A stretch of DNA of 64,000 nucleotides from assembly GCA_019925795.1 (NCBI GenBank), contig CM034313.1, positions 27,643,710 through 27,707,709 of the forward strand, given 5' to 3'. Of the stretch, positions 50,521 through 61,257 are shown in pieces. Each line of letters opens with the position of its first letter. Within the stretch, counting starts at the first letter, position 1. The stretch is from Dendrobium chrysotoxum. Its lineage: Eukaryota; Streptophyta; Magnoliopsida; Asparagales; Orchidaceae. Under the pieces are notes generated by a model. That model did not search any database, was not told where the DNA came from, and saw only the letters and a list, made by a program, of their open reading frames with translations. A program made the translations under genes and the position numbers.

Positions 50521-51915
50521 AAAAGATGAAGGATGAAGATGATCGATCAGGATCCCAAAACACAACCATGAAATCAAAATAACACAAAAACGAATAAAAT
50601 TTACCGCAAAAACACATAAAAGCTTTTTTTTTTACCAAGCTGATCGAGAAAATTAAAATTTTTTCCTTAATTTTAGATTCAAAAACCAATGACAGGACGA
50701 TTGACAGTGCTGAAATCCAGAAAAGGTTGGAAATAATCAACTTTCGTAACTCCGACCCCGGGCACCTTATCGATGCAAACCTCTTTCAAAACAAAAATTC
50801 GATTCAGAAGAAAAGATATTAGATTTGAAAAGAGATCCTTTCAAGCCTCGTTCCAGAAAAATATCTGATATAATAGTGTTACAAAGTAAAAAATCAGAAA
50901 TCGGGATTTTCAAAACTCAAGCTTTTGAAAATATTAAGTGGCGCACAGATTTCTCTAAGACATTTAACAATCTGAAAGGGAAGAAAGCTTGGTTTGGGCT
51001 CATTTTGTGCCTCTTTTTCAAATTGGTTGGCGCTTTACGCATCTTTTAATTTTTGATACACTTTGTGTATCCAATTTGGCAATTCCGCATCTTTTCAGTT
51101 TTGGGCTCATTTTATGCCTCTTTTTCAGATTATCTGGCGCACTGCGCATCTTTTATAAGCTTTCTTCTTTTCATAATCATTAAAGAGTCTCAGCTGTGAG
51201 ATTATCTTCCAGACATAGGAGATGACTCTCCACAGTAAGGAAGAATGATTCACAAAACAAAAGCCATACGACATATGATAAATGCAATCACTTGGTTTAG
51301 AAAATCAAACTAATGACTCAAGACTTTGAAAACCACTATTAATATGAGGCAGATTACTGTAGGAAGATAAAATAATCTCTATTTCAAAAACTAATATTTT
51401 AATTTTGAAGAAGATTTTTATTCAAAAGAAACTATACACCAGTAAAGGAGTTAGAGGAAGAGAAATAATCATCAATATTTCTTCCCTTTAACAGATTCAG
51501 TGAAATCAATCACTGCTTACCAGCTTCCAAACCAAAACAAGGTAAAAACTCCCAGTCAAAAATTCAGATCATCAGAAGTAGTGAGCGGTGATCAGATCTT
51601 GAATAGCATAAAACAATAAGTGCAAGATATGAACCAGTCAATAAAAAATAGGTAGAAAATCACAGTAAAATAAATACTCAAATCAAAACTAATTGTTAGG
51701 CTAACATAGAAATCAGCAGAAAAAATAAAATCAACTGAAAGCAAATAATCAAACCAAAACTAACTAACAGAAATCAGAAATCAGAATACCAAAACTAACT
51801 AACAGAAATCAGAATACCAAAACTAACTAACAGAAATCAGAAATCAGAATACCAAAACTAACTAACAGAAATCAGAATACCAATCAGAACAATCATAAAT
51901 TAGCAGTCATCAGAA
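50521..51915 (-). other. Untranslated segment between pol and ORF3 (C)
   Basis: No kept reading frame. Contains a 106-bp direct duplication (TTGGGCTCATTTTGTGCCTC near 50995 and 51101) and short tandem repeats at 51754-51879. The part at 50990-51180 corresponds to B 42760-42915. Confidence 0.6.
51754..51879. repeat. 35/28-bp alternating tandem repeat
   Basis: Four copies of CCAAAACTAACTAACAGAAA with lengths 35, 28, 35 and 28, so a 63-bp higher-order unit present twice. The short form lacks one AATCAGA. Confidence 0.95.
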
Positions 51916-54728
51916 TCAAGCATTTATATCAATCACTCCTAATCTGGTTCTCAAAATGCTGAATGAGTCAAAGGCCAGTGGTTTAGTGAATATGTCAGCC
52001 AGCTGATTTTCAGTTGCTACATGATGTAGCTCAATGTCCCCTTTTGTAACATGGTCCCTAATGAAGTGATGCCTAATATCAATGTGTTTGGTCCTAGAAT
52101 GTTGGATTAGATTCTTAGAAATATAGATGGCACTAGTATTATCACACAGAATAGAAATTGTGCCAACAGGTACCCCTAAATCCAAAACTTGTTGCTTCAA
52201 CCAAAGAATTTGGGCCACACAACTCCCTAAGGCAATGTACTCAGCTTCAGCAGTGGAAAGTGCAACTGAGTTCTATTCTCTACTGGACCAGGAGACTAAT
52301 GACTGTCCTATGAATTGATAAGTCCCAGAAGTACTCTTCCTATCCACCCTACACCCCATAAAGTCAGAATATGAATATCCAATGATCTTGAAAGAGGTGC
52401 TGTGCCTAGGGTACCAAATTCCTAGGTTTGGGGTCCCTAAAAGATATCTAAGAATTCTCTTAACAGCAGTCAGGTGGGACTCTTTAGGATCAGCCTGAAA
52501 CCTAGCACAAAGATAGACACTAAACATAATATCAGGTCGGCTAGCAGTCAGGTAAAGCAGTGAACCTATTATCCCTCTATACTTCTTCTGATCAACAGAT
52601 TTTCCATTTGAATCCTTATCTAACTGAACTGAGGAGGGCATGGGAGTATTGATTGGCTTGGCTTTGTCCATTTCATATTTCTTCAAAATGTCCTTAGTGT
52701 ATTTTGATTGATTAAGAAAGGTTCCATCATCCGTTTGCCTTATGCTAAACCCCAAAAAGTAGGACAATTCTCCCATCATACTCATCTCAAACTCCTTACT
52801 CATTATTTTAGAAAACTCTTCACATAAATATTTATCAGAAGATCTAAAAATTATATCATCAACATAGATCAGGACAATGAGTAAGTCATCCCCTAATCTC
52901 CTCAGAAAAAGGGTGGTGTCTACGCTCCCCTTAACAAACTCTCTTTCTAACAGGAATATGCTAAGCCTCTCATACCAAGCTCTGGGTGCCTGTTTCAATC
53001 CATATAAGGCCTTTTTTAATTTATAGACATGACTTGGATATTGGGAGCTCTCAAAACCAGAGGGTTGTTCTACAAAAATATCTTCTTTAATTACGCCATT
53101 TAAAAAGGCACTCTTAACATCCATTTGAAACAGCTTAAATCCCTTATAACAGGCAAAGGCTAGTAGCACTCTAATTGCTTCCAATCTAGCTACAGGGGCA
53201 AAAGTCTCTCAAAATCAATCCCTTCTATCTGATTATACCCCTTAGCCACCAATCTTGCCTTATTTCTCACCACCACACCAGAATCATTCATCTTATTCTT
53301 AAAGACCCACTTGGTTCCCACAATACTTTGATTTTTAGGTCTTTCTACTAACTCCCAAACAGCATTCCTTACAAATTAATTCAATTCTTCCTGCATAGCT
53401 AAAGTCTAATATTCATTCGACAAGGCTTGATTGATGTTGGTGGGTTCAGTCATTGAGATAAAGGCAGAATGGTTTACTTCTTAAGTCCATGCCTAGTCCT
53501 TTTGGGTGACTCTCCTAAGGGTTTTCCCCACACTTGAATATCCTAAGAACACTCCTTCATCAGATTTGGGGTCAAAGTTTCCTAAGGGTGACTTCCCGTT
53601 GTTCAGAATGAAAACCTTACAGCCAAAGACATGGAGGTGGGACAGATTTGGAGTTTTACCCTTAATGATCTCATAAGGTGTCTTGTTCAGTTTGACTCTC
53701 ACATTCACCCTATTCAGCACATAACAGGCAGTGTTCACCGCTTCAGCCCAAAAGTATTTTGGAAGTGAATACTCGACAAGCACGGCTTCCACTAAGGTCC
53801 TGTTCTTCCTTTCAGCTACCCCGTTCTGTTGAGGGGTCCTAGGAGCTGAAAAATTGTGACTAATCCCATGATTCTCACAAAAACTTCTAAATCTTTCATT
53901 TTCAAACTCCCCTCTGTAATCACTATGGATGGTAATGATCTCACATTCTAACTTCTTCTGAATCCAAGTAGAGAAGGATCTAAACTCATCAAATGACTCA
54001 GATTTATGTGACAAAAACTTAACCCAAGTGAACCTAGAATAATCATCTACAATCACAAAACCATAGACTCTCCCCCCTAAGCTGGCAGTGCTAATGGGAC
54101 CAAAGAGGTCCATGTGAAGAACTTCTAACGGTCTAGAGGTGCTAATATCCTTAACAGAGTGAAAAGGGGACTGGACTTGCTTCCCCAACTGGCAGGCATC
54201 ACACAGGTGATCCTTAGTGAACTTAAGCTTGGGCACACCTCTAACTAAGTCCTTTTGGGTGACTCTCCTAAGGGTTTTCTTACTGGCATGACACAATCTC
54301 CTATGCCATAACCAAGACTCATCAGCAGCAGTTTTTAAGCAAATTGAATTATCAGATTTAATGCAACTTACATCCAGCTTGTAGACGTTGTTGATCCTTT
54401 GCCCCTGCAAAACAACTTCATCATTTAAGCTTAAAATGCAGCCAGTGGGCAGGAATTTGATGTTGTATCCCTTGTCACATAGTTGACTGATGCTTAGCAA
54501 GTTGTGTTTCAGTCCATCTACAAGCAAAACATTATCAATCATAAAATTCTTTGAATCACCAATTATACCTGAGCCTACCACCTTCCTGGTGGTGTTATCT
54601 CCAACTGTAACCTTGCCTCCAGCTCTGGCCTCCAGCGAAATGAACTGATTTGCATCTCCAGTCATATGTCTAGAACATTTGCTGTCCAGGTACCACATGC
54701 TCTCACGAGGTCTTGTGTGAGAGCACAC
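51916..54728 (-). pseudogene. pol: C pol (protease, integrase, RT, RNase H)
   Basis: Pol opens after a TAG at 54731-54729. Protease: WYLDSKCSRHMTGD, in which the catalytic DSG has become DSK. Integrase: HHCC domain WHRRLCHAS...CDACQLGK; core with MDLFGP, IHSDYRGEF and NGVAERKNRT, keeping D,D,E; 411 codons open to 53493. Near 53500 a deletion of the link region carries a 32-bp copied insert. RT has a stop (WELVER preceded by TAA) and a 1-bp deletion in GIDFE, then an open stretch from 53184 to 52273 with intact YVDD at 52866-52855. A TAG separates it from RNase H (DNTSAIYISKN, LADIFTKPL), ending DINA and TGA at 51916. Confidence 0.95.
53495..53526 (-). repeat. 32-bp templated copy inside C pol
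   Basis: Positions 53495-53526 are the same as 54248-54279, part of the integrase zinc-domain coding region. The copy sits at the junction of a deletion between the integrase end and the RT start, so the integrase frame ends in an out-of-place KTLRRVTQKD. Confidence 0.9.
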
Positions 54729-54750
54729 CTAAAAAAGTATCAAACGTTAG
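54729..54750 (-). promoter_or_regulatory. Splice-acceptor-like gag/pol junction (C)
   Basis: Minus strand CTAAC (54750-54746), gag stop TGA (54742-54740), then ACTTTTTTAG followed by G. The branch-type A is 18 nt from the AG. Element B has the same spacing (59455-59434). Confidence 0.45.
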
Positions 54751-56551
54751 TCTTAGGAACCCAAACAGGTTTGGGTTCCTTCTTATGAAAAGAAGAATGC
54801 AATGCATGCGTGCTGTGCTGTGAAATAGGCAGTTTGGGTTTCCACACCCAATGTGTACTACGGTGAACAGTGCAGGTGTGGGAAATATGTCCTAACATGC
54901 CACATGAAAAATATCTAACACCAGGAAAAGGGTTAACTAATCTACGTGGGTGATAATGCCTCTTCCTAGATGTATATGAAATATGCTTTGAAGAACTTGC
55001 AACAGATTTTTCAAAAGGTGGCGGTGCATAAAACTGCTCAAAAGTAGGCGGTGTTTTGTTCTTTTCATATGCACTGATTTTTACTTTCAAAAACTCATTT
55101 TCTTTCTTTAAGCATGCAATTTCAAATTTTAAGGTTCCGTTGCTACTTTCTACTTCACATGCCATTGAATCTAACTCTTTAAAAGCCCTTTCTAAGTCCA
55201 CATGCGTGGTTTTCAATGAATCATGCTCAGAAACTAAATCAGAATATTTTTTATTCAACTCATCGAATTTATCAAGCAAGGACATGTGATTGGAATCAAG
55301 TGTGGAATGATCTTTAATTACAGAATCATGCTCTTTTTGCAAAGTCAAGTAATCTAATTTCAAACTAGCATGAGTTTTCTTAAGTTTCTTATAGGATGTA
55401 TGAATTCTTTCAGAAACTTCAAATAATTGATCGTAAGTCAGCTCACATACCTCTTCCTGGTCCGACTGACCAGGGTGATCATCAGCCATGAGACATAAGT
55501 TTTTTTCCTCCTCTTCTGCTTCAGTCTCAGAAGAGTCAGATGCAGAGTCTGCCCAGAACGCCTTCTGAATCTGCTTCCTGTTCTTTCTGAACTTTGGTTT
55601 CTCCTCACCCTTCTCCTTGCATGGGTGAGCTTTAAGTGTAGGACAATCAGCCTTAATGTGTCCAGGCTTCCTGCATTCAAAACAAATAGATTCAGATGAA
55701 CCCTTAAAATTTTTATTGGACTTACCCTTGTTCCACTTCTGATAGTTCTTATGTTTCTTCCTTAGAAAGCTTTTGAATTACCTTGTGATTAAGGCAACAT
55801 CATCGCTATCAGACCCGGAAGTGCTAGCATCTGAATCTTTGGCCTTTAGTGCCACTGTCTTCTCTTTCTTGCGTTCACCTGCATCAAGTTGCCTTTGGTT
55901 CACCCCTTGCTCGTAAGCAATGAGTGATCCAAGTAAGCTGTCAATAGAGTAAGTATTTAAATCTTTAGATTCAGTAATAGCAGTAATCTTAGCATCATAA
56001 GAAGCAGGCAAACATCTAAGAATTTTATTCACTCTTTCGTAGTTAGTAAGTTCTCTACCTAGAGCATGCAAAGAGGTAACAATCTGAGTAAACCTTGTGT
56101 ACATTTCTGAAAAAGTCTCACTAGGTTTCATGCAAAAAAGTTCATAATCATGTAACAAGATGTTTAACCTAGACTCTTTGACTTCAGTTGTACCTTCGTA
56201 TGTTATGCATAATCTATCCCAGATTTCCTTTCCTGTTGTACAAGTAGAAACACGCATATAGTCTTCAGATTTTAAAGCACAAAAGAAACAGTTCAAGCAT
56301 TTTGCATTTAACTGTGCTAAATCACGATCATCAAACGTCCAATCAGTAAAAGGCAGTTCAGTTTTCACATTGTTAATCAATCTAAAAGGTGGTTCGTATC
56401 CATCCTTAACTAACATCCACATGCGATAATCAATAGATTGAAGAAAAGTTGACATGCGTGTTTTCCAAAAATCAAAAGGAATATTGTCAAACAACGGTGG
56501 TCTTGTAATGGAATAACCTTCAGTAGTATTACGATTATTACAGTTAGCCAT
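54740..56551 (-). pseudogene. gag: C gag
   Basis: A single frame from MANCNNRNT (56551) to TGA (54742-54740), about 603 codons, broken by a Gln-to-stop change (RQFKSF to R, stop, FKSF) at 55777. Domains: N-terminal ITRPPLFDN and FWKTRM; the copia Gag core with NILLHDYELF and FTQIVTSLHALGREL; zinc knuckle CFECRKPGHIKADC near 55640-55685; an acidic spacer; a coiled coil at 55489-55050; and a second knuckle near 54885-54930 that reads YFSCGMLGH, having lost its first Cys. Gag would package the RNA and form the particle. The coiled coil plus second knuckle is typical of Sirevirus Gag. Confidence 0.93.
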
Positions 56552-56592
56552 GGATCAAATTCAAAAATTTTTAAACCTAAATTTTGAATCCC

Positions 56593-56604
56593 GCTCTGAT
56601 ACCA
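56593..56604 (-). other. Primer-binding site of C
   Basis: Minus strand TGGTATCAGAGC, full match to the initiator tRNA-Met primer site, two bases inside the 5' LTR. Confidence 0.97.
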
Positions 56605-56606
56605 CT

Positions 56607-58269
56607 TGAAAGTTCGATAGGGATGTTAAGCCCTAGTGAACTAGTCCCGAGGCTAACCAAGAGGGGGGGTGAATTGGTTATTTAAAAATTTCATGATAAC
56701 AATGAAAATCTTTTTGATACGTAGCAGCGGAAACACAAAAACAAGAACGAAAAGATCAACCACAGATATTCACCCAAGCAATTAATATCAGAAAAGTAAA
56801 GTGCACAACTGAATCAGAAAAGCAAACCAGATTTTATAGTGGTTTGGTCAACTTGACCTACGTCCACTCCCCAGAGCCTCCCCTCCGGGTATTGCACTAA
56901 ACAAAAAGTGTCTCTCCTTTTGCTCCCACAGCAAGGCGGAGAAGCCTGTACAAACACCTCCTTTTCACCACACGGTGAGGCAGAGAACCCGACCTCCTTT
57001 CGCTTCCTCCTGAAGCAGGCAGAGAACCTTCGAACTCCTTTTGCTTCCACCTGAAGCGGGCAGAGAACCCCGGATCTTCTTGCGAGCGATCCTCCCACGA
57101 CGAACACCGACTAGACAAAAGACGACGAGCGAAGAAGATGACTCTGATCCGTGCTTGGAGCAACCTTAGTGAATCCCTCCCTAACTCCCCCTCACAAGAT
57201 CTTCTCTCTCTCTCCCAACTCTCTCTCTCTCTCTCTCTAGGGTTTCTCAGGGAAGGAAGGTAGCAAAAGATTTTCTTATTTTAAGAAAAAGTTCTTTTAT
57301 AGGAGGGCTTAAAATTTGCCCTAAATCTCAACTGGTCGGCCAAGATCGTCCAGGACGATCAGTAGATCGTCCTGTACGATCAGTTCAAATTCAGTTGTTT
57401 CAGCCTGGATGATCTGGCTCTTCTGGATGATTAGTAGAACAAATTGTTCATATCGTCCCGTATGATCCTGTGATCGTCCGGGACGATTCGTGCAAATCAA
57501 GGAAAATCGTCCAGAAGACAGTTCGGGTCATCCAGAGAAATCTGTGCTGGACGACCAAAAAATGACTTGATCGTCCAGGACGATAGGGACATCATCCTGT
57601 ACGATTAGTTCAAAAAGTGCCCAAATCATCCTGAACACAGTTCGGGACGTACAGCTGAAATGCACTAGATGATCATGATCGTCCGGCACGATCTTGCGAT
57701 CGTCCAGGACGATATGATCGTATCAACCAAAAATAAATTGCTTTCCTTAATTACCAGATTAAATTAGGCATGATTGTACTGAATCATCCGGGAGGATAAA
57801 CGTATCGTCCGGGACGATCAGACCAAGTATCTAAAAATAAGAACTTGCCTAACTTGATCTGGCGGCTGAGAATTTCTGATTTGGGCATATCGTCCCGTAT
57901 GATCTGTAGATCGTCCAGGATGATCTGCTTAATCAGACCCTCTTAACTTAGTCACCCTAATTAGGATTTCTATTTTGGCTGGATCGTCCAGGATGATGTG
58001 AAAATCATCCAGGACGATCTGAACAAAAAATGAACAGAAACTCTAATTCACTCAAGCTCTCCCCCTGAGTGTGTGTGTGCAAGGTTACTTAGCTAGGGGA
58101 TCAGTTACATTACAATTGACTTAATATAAGGAAAAATAGTACATTGGACACACTTGGACCCGATCTTGACTTGGCTTCAGTGGCTCGTGGTCTTTTGTGC
58201 CTGAAACAGATTAGCCAAGCAAAACACACAGGAAACATGTTTGTCATCATCAAAACCAAATTTGCAGCA
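56607..58269 (-). repeat. 5' LTR of element C
   Basis: TGAAAGTTCGATAGGG to GCAGCA, 1663 bp. In element sense: palindrome cluster 58020-57340 (for example GATCGTCC-A-GGACGATC at 57344-57360), TATA box TATAAAAG at 57301-57294, CT tract, leader hairpins (GCTTC-cacct-GAAGC at 57043-57057; GCTTC-ctcct-GAAGC at 57002-57016; CACC-acac-GGTG near 56968), and the U5 end next to the PBS. The element's transcript should start some 25-30 bp below the TATA box. Confidence 0.95.
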
Positions 58270-59433
58270 AAATTTTCCTAAGAGAGTTTTATCATTATTA
58301 TAAATGAACACTTTACATCCAAAAACATGTAGATGTGAGAGGTTTGGACTTCTACCTTTACGAAATTCATAGGGTGTCTTATTTAATTTAGACCTTATGT
58401 ACACCCTATTCAGTACATAGCACACTATGCTAACTGCTTCTGCCCAGAAATATTTTGGAAGTGAATACTCTGCCAACATGGCTCTAGCAGTTTCAATTAA
58501 TGTTATGTTCTTCCTTTCTACAACTCCATTATGTTGAGGTGTCCTAGAAGCTGAGAAGTTGTGTTCAATCCCATGAGATTTGTAAAAATCATCAAATAAT
58601 TCATTTTCAAATTCTCCCCCATGATCACTTTGGATAGTTATAATTTCAAAACCTAGTTTTCTTTGAATTCAAGTGGCAAAATCTTTAAACTCTTCAAATG
58701 ATTCACTCTTATGATTCAAAAATCTAATCCAGGTAAACTTAGAATAATTATCCATAATTACATACCCAAATCTTTTTCATCCTAAACTTAAGGTACTAAT
58801 AGGTCCAAATAGATCCATGTGAAGAATTTCTAAGGGCTTGCTAGTTCTAATTTTCTTGATTGAACTGAAAAAGGATCTGACTTATTTTCCTAATTAACAT
58901 GCATCACATAAATGGTCTTTAGTCAAGTCCAATTTGGGTACACCTCTAACTATCTCCTTTTGGGTGATTTTTTTAAGATTTCTCATACTAGCATGACAAA
59001 GCCTTCTATGCCATAACCATGATTCATCAGATACAGTTTTCAAACAAAGAGCAGTAGAAGGTTTTACAGAAATCAAATCTAGCATGTAAACATTATTCAC
59101 TCTATCACCATATAACACAACAGTTTTATTTTAACTAATAACACAACTAGTAGGTAAGAATTTTATATGATAACCTTTGTCACACAATTGACTTATGCTC
59201 AACAGATTGTATTTTAAACCTTCAACCAACAGAACATTTTCAATCACAAAATTTCTAGAATTTCCAATTATACCTATACCTACCACTCTCTTGGTAGTAT
59301 TATCTCCAAGTGTAACCTTGCCTCCATTCCTGGCTTCCAGTGCTATAAATTGATTTGCATCTCCAGTCATATACTCAGAACATCCACTATCCAGGTACCA
59401 AATACTCTCACGAGGTCTTGTGTGAGAGCATTC
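58270..59433 (-). pseudogene. pol: B pol, 5' part (protease, integrase)
   Basis: Upstream half of B pol, up to the insertion of element C after GKF. Protease at 59420-59131, with DSG intact in WYLDSGC, TGD, and NLLSISQLCDKG. Integrase zinc domain at 59118-58894, with WLWHRRLCHAS and CDAC, damaged just after by stops. Core at 58850-58480 is broken. 58479-58275 is open, with AEYSLPKYFWAEAV, CYVLNR and SHLHVFGCKVF. Pol opens right after TAG (59436-59434). Confidence 0.9.
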
Positions 59434-59455
59434 CTATAAAAATATCAAACGTTAG
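59434..59455 (-). promoter_or_regulatory. Splice-acceptor-like gag/pol junction (B)
   Basis: Minus strand CTAAC (59455-59451), gag stop TGA (59447-59445), then ATTTTTATAG followed by G. The branch-type A is 18 nt from the AG, as in C. Confidence 0.45.
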
Positions 59456-61199
59456 ACTTGGGAACCTAAACAAGTTTGGGTTCACCTCTAGACAATTTTA
59501 AAATAGATGCATGTGTCATATGCTATGATTTATGCATCTTAGGTCTCCATACTAGGTGTGTTCTATGATGAATAGTACAGGTATAAGAAATATGTCCTAT
59601 CATACCACAAGAAAAATACTTTATTCTAGGAAAAGGATTCACAAATCTATTCGTCCTGAATGATTTCTTCTTAGTCTTTGAACTAGTGGTCTTGTAGTAG
59701 GATTTGTGAAAATCTTCAAGTTTAGGTGGTTTCTTATTTTCTTCAAGTGCTTTTAACTAAACTTTAAGATAAGCATTAGCACTTTCTAGAATCAAATTAT
59801 TTATCTTTAAATTATGCTCTATAGTATCTGATTCATCCATATATATTTTAAAATCAATTTCAAGTTCTATATATGATGATTTTAAAAGTTCATGTTGTTT
59901 GTTTAAATCATCATATTCATCCAATAGGGTCATGTGGTTACTATCAATTAAAGCATGATCTTTTCTAAGAATTTCGTACTCTTTTTGTAGCTCTAGATAA
60001 TCTAAATTTAACTTAGCATGCAACTTTTTCAGTTTCCTATATGCAGAATGAATGCTTTCAAAAACTTTAAATAGTTCACCATAACTTAAGTCACATACCA
60101 CTTCTTGATCTGAATGATCAAGATTGTTAGCCATTAAGCATAAATTTGTGACTTCATCTTCAGGTGCTATTTCTGATGAATCTTAAGCTAAGTCCACCTA
60201 AAAAGCTCGTTGAAGTCTCTTTTTACCTTTTCTTTCCTTTGGTTTCTCCTTGGCCTTCTTCTTGCTAGGATTTCCCTTGAGATTGGGGCAATCTGTCTTT
60301 ATGTGTCTTGGCTTCCTGCATTCATATCAAATAACTTCATTATAAGCCTTAACATTCTTCTGGAACATACCTTTATTCCACTGTTAGCGTCTTCTCTGCT
60401 TCCTTTTTAGGAAACTTCTAAATTGCCTTGTCATCAAGGCAATGTCCTCTTCATCCCTAGGTAGTGACTGATCACTTTCTGAATCGTCCACCTTCAAAGC
60501 TATACTTTTCTCCTTTCGCTTCTCACCTGCATTAATTTGTCTTTGAGTCATAGATTGCTCGTAAGCAATTAGTGATCCAAGAAGATTGTCAATAGAATAG
60601 ACATTTAAATCTTTTGATTCAATTATAGCAGTTATCTTTGCATCATAAGTAGTAGGTATGCAACGAAGTATCTTATTTATGTTTTCTGCATTCGTTAATT
60701 CCCTACCTAAGGCATGCAATGAAGTGACTATATGTGTAAAATGTGTATACATATCTGAGATTGATTCATTCGGTTTCATGTGAAATAGTTCATAATCGTG
60801 CAAAAGAATATTCAACCTAGTTTGCTTCACTTCATTTGTACCTTCATAAGTAATATAAAACATATCCCAAATTTCTTTTCCTTATTTATAAGTAGAAACA
60901 CGCATGTAGTCCATCAATTTCAAAGCACAAAAGAAACTATTCAAACACTTAGCATTCAATTGAGCAAACTCACATTCTTCTATAGTCCATTCAACAAAAG
61001 GTGTTTAAATTCTAATTCCTTCTACAATTCTAGTGGGTTCAGCATAACCTTCCTGTACTAACATCCACATACGATAATCAAGAGATTATAGAAAAGTAGA
61101 CATACAAGTTTTCCAAAAATTAAATGGGATATTATCAAACAAAGGTGGTCTAGTGATCGAGTAACCTTCTAAAGTGTTTCAGTTTCTAAAATTAGCCAT
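59445..61199 (-). pseudogene. gag: B gag
   Basis: Starts at MANFRNWNT (61199). N-terminal ITRPPLFDN and FWKTCM, then stops. The core is open at 60863-60384, with NILLHDYELF and FTHIVTSLHALGRELTN, ending in a basic KRKQRRR stretch. The first zinc knuckle near 60300-60330 is damaged. The coiled coil is at 60134-59757. A second knuckle near 59570-59615 reads YFSCGMIGHISYTC, with Tyr in place of the first Cys as in C. Gag ends at the TGA at 59447-59445. Confidence 0.85.
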
Positions 61200-61243
61200 G
61201 ATCAAATTTTAAAAACTATTTTAAACAGTGATTTTTGAAATTG

Positions 61244-61255
61244 GCTCTCATACAA
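61244..61255 (-). other. Decayed primer-binding site of B
   Basis: Minus strand TTGTATGAGAGC, two mismatches to TGGTATCAGAGC, at the correct distance from the LTR. Confidence 0.85.
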
Positions 61256-61257
61256 CT

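Larger units (their letters stand above)
46948..58269 (-). mobile_element. Element C, structurally complete Sirevirus-like copia
   Basis: 11322 bp with two LTRs, PBS, gag, pol, ORF3 and two polypurine tracts, flanked by AAATT at 46943-46947 and 58270-58274. It sits inside the integrase coding region of element B, in the same orientation. It is the youngest and least decayed element in the window, yet gag and pol carry nonsense codons, frameshifts and one rearrangement. Confidence 0.97.

Noticed and set aside
56593..56604. tRNA gene fragment
   Set aside because: Only the 12-bp primer-binding complement of initiator tRNA-Met is present; there is no cloverleaf around it.
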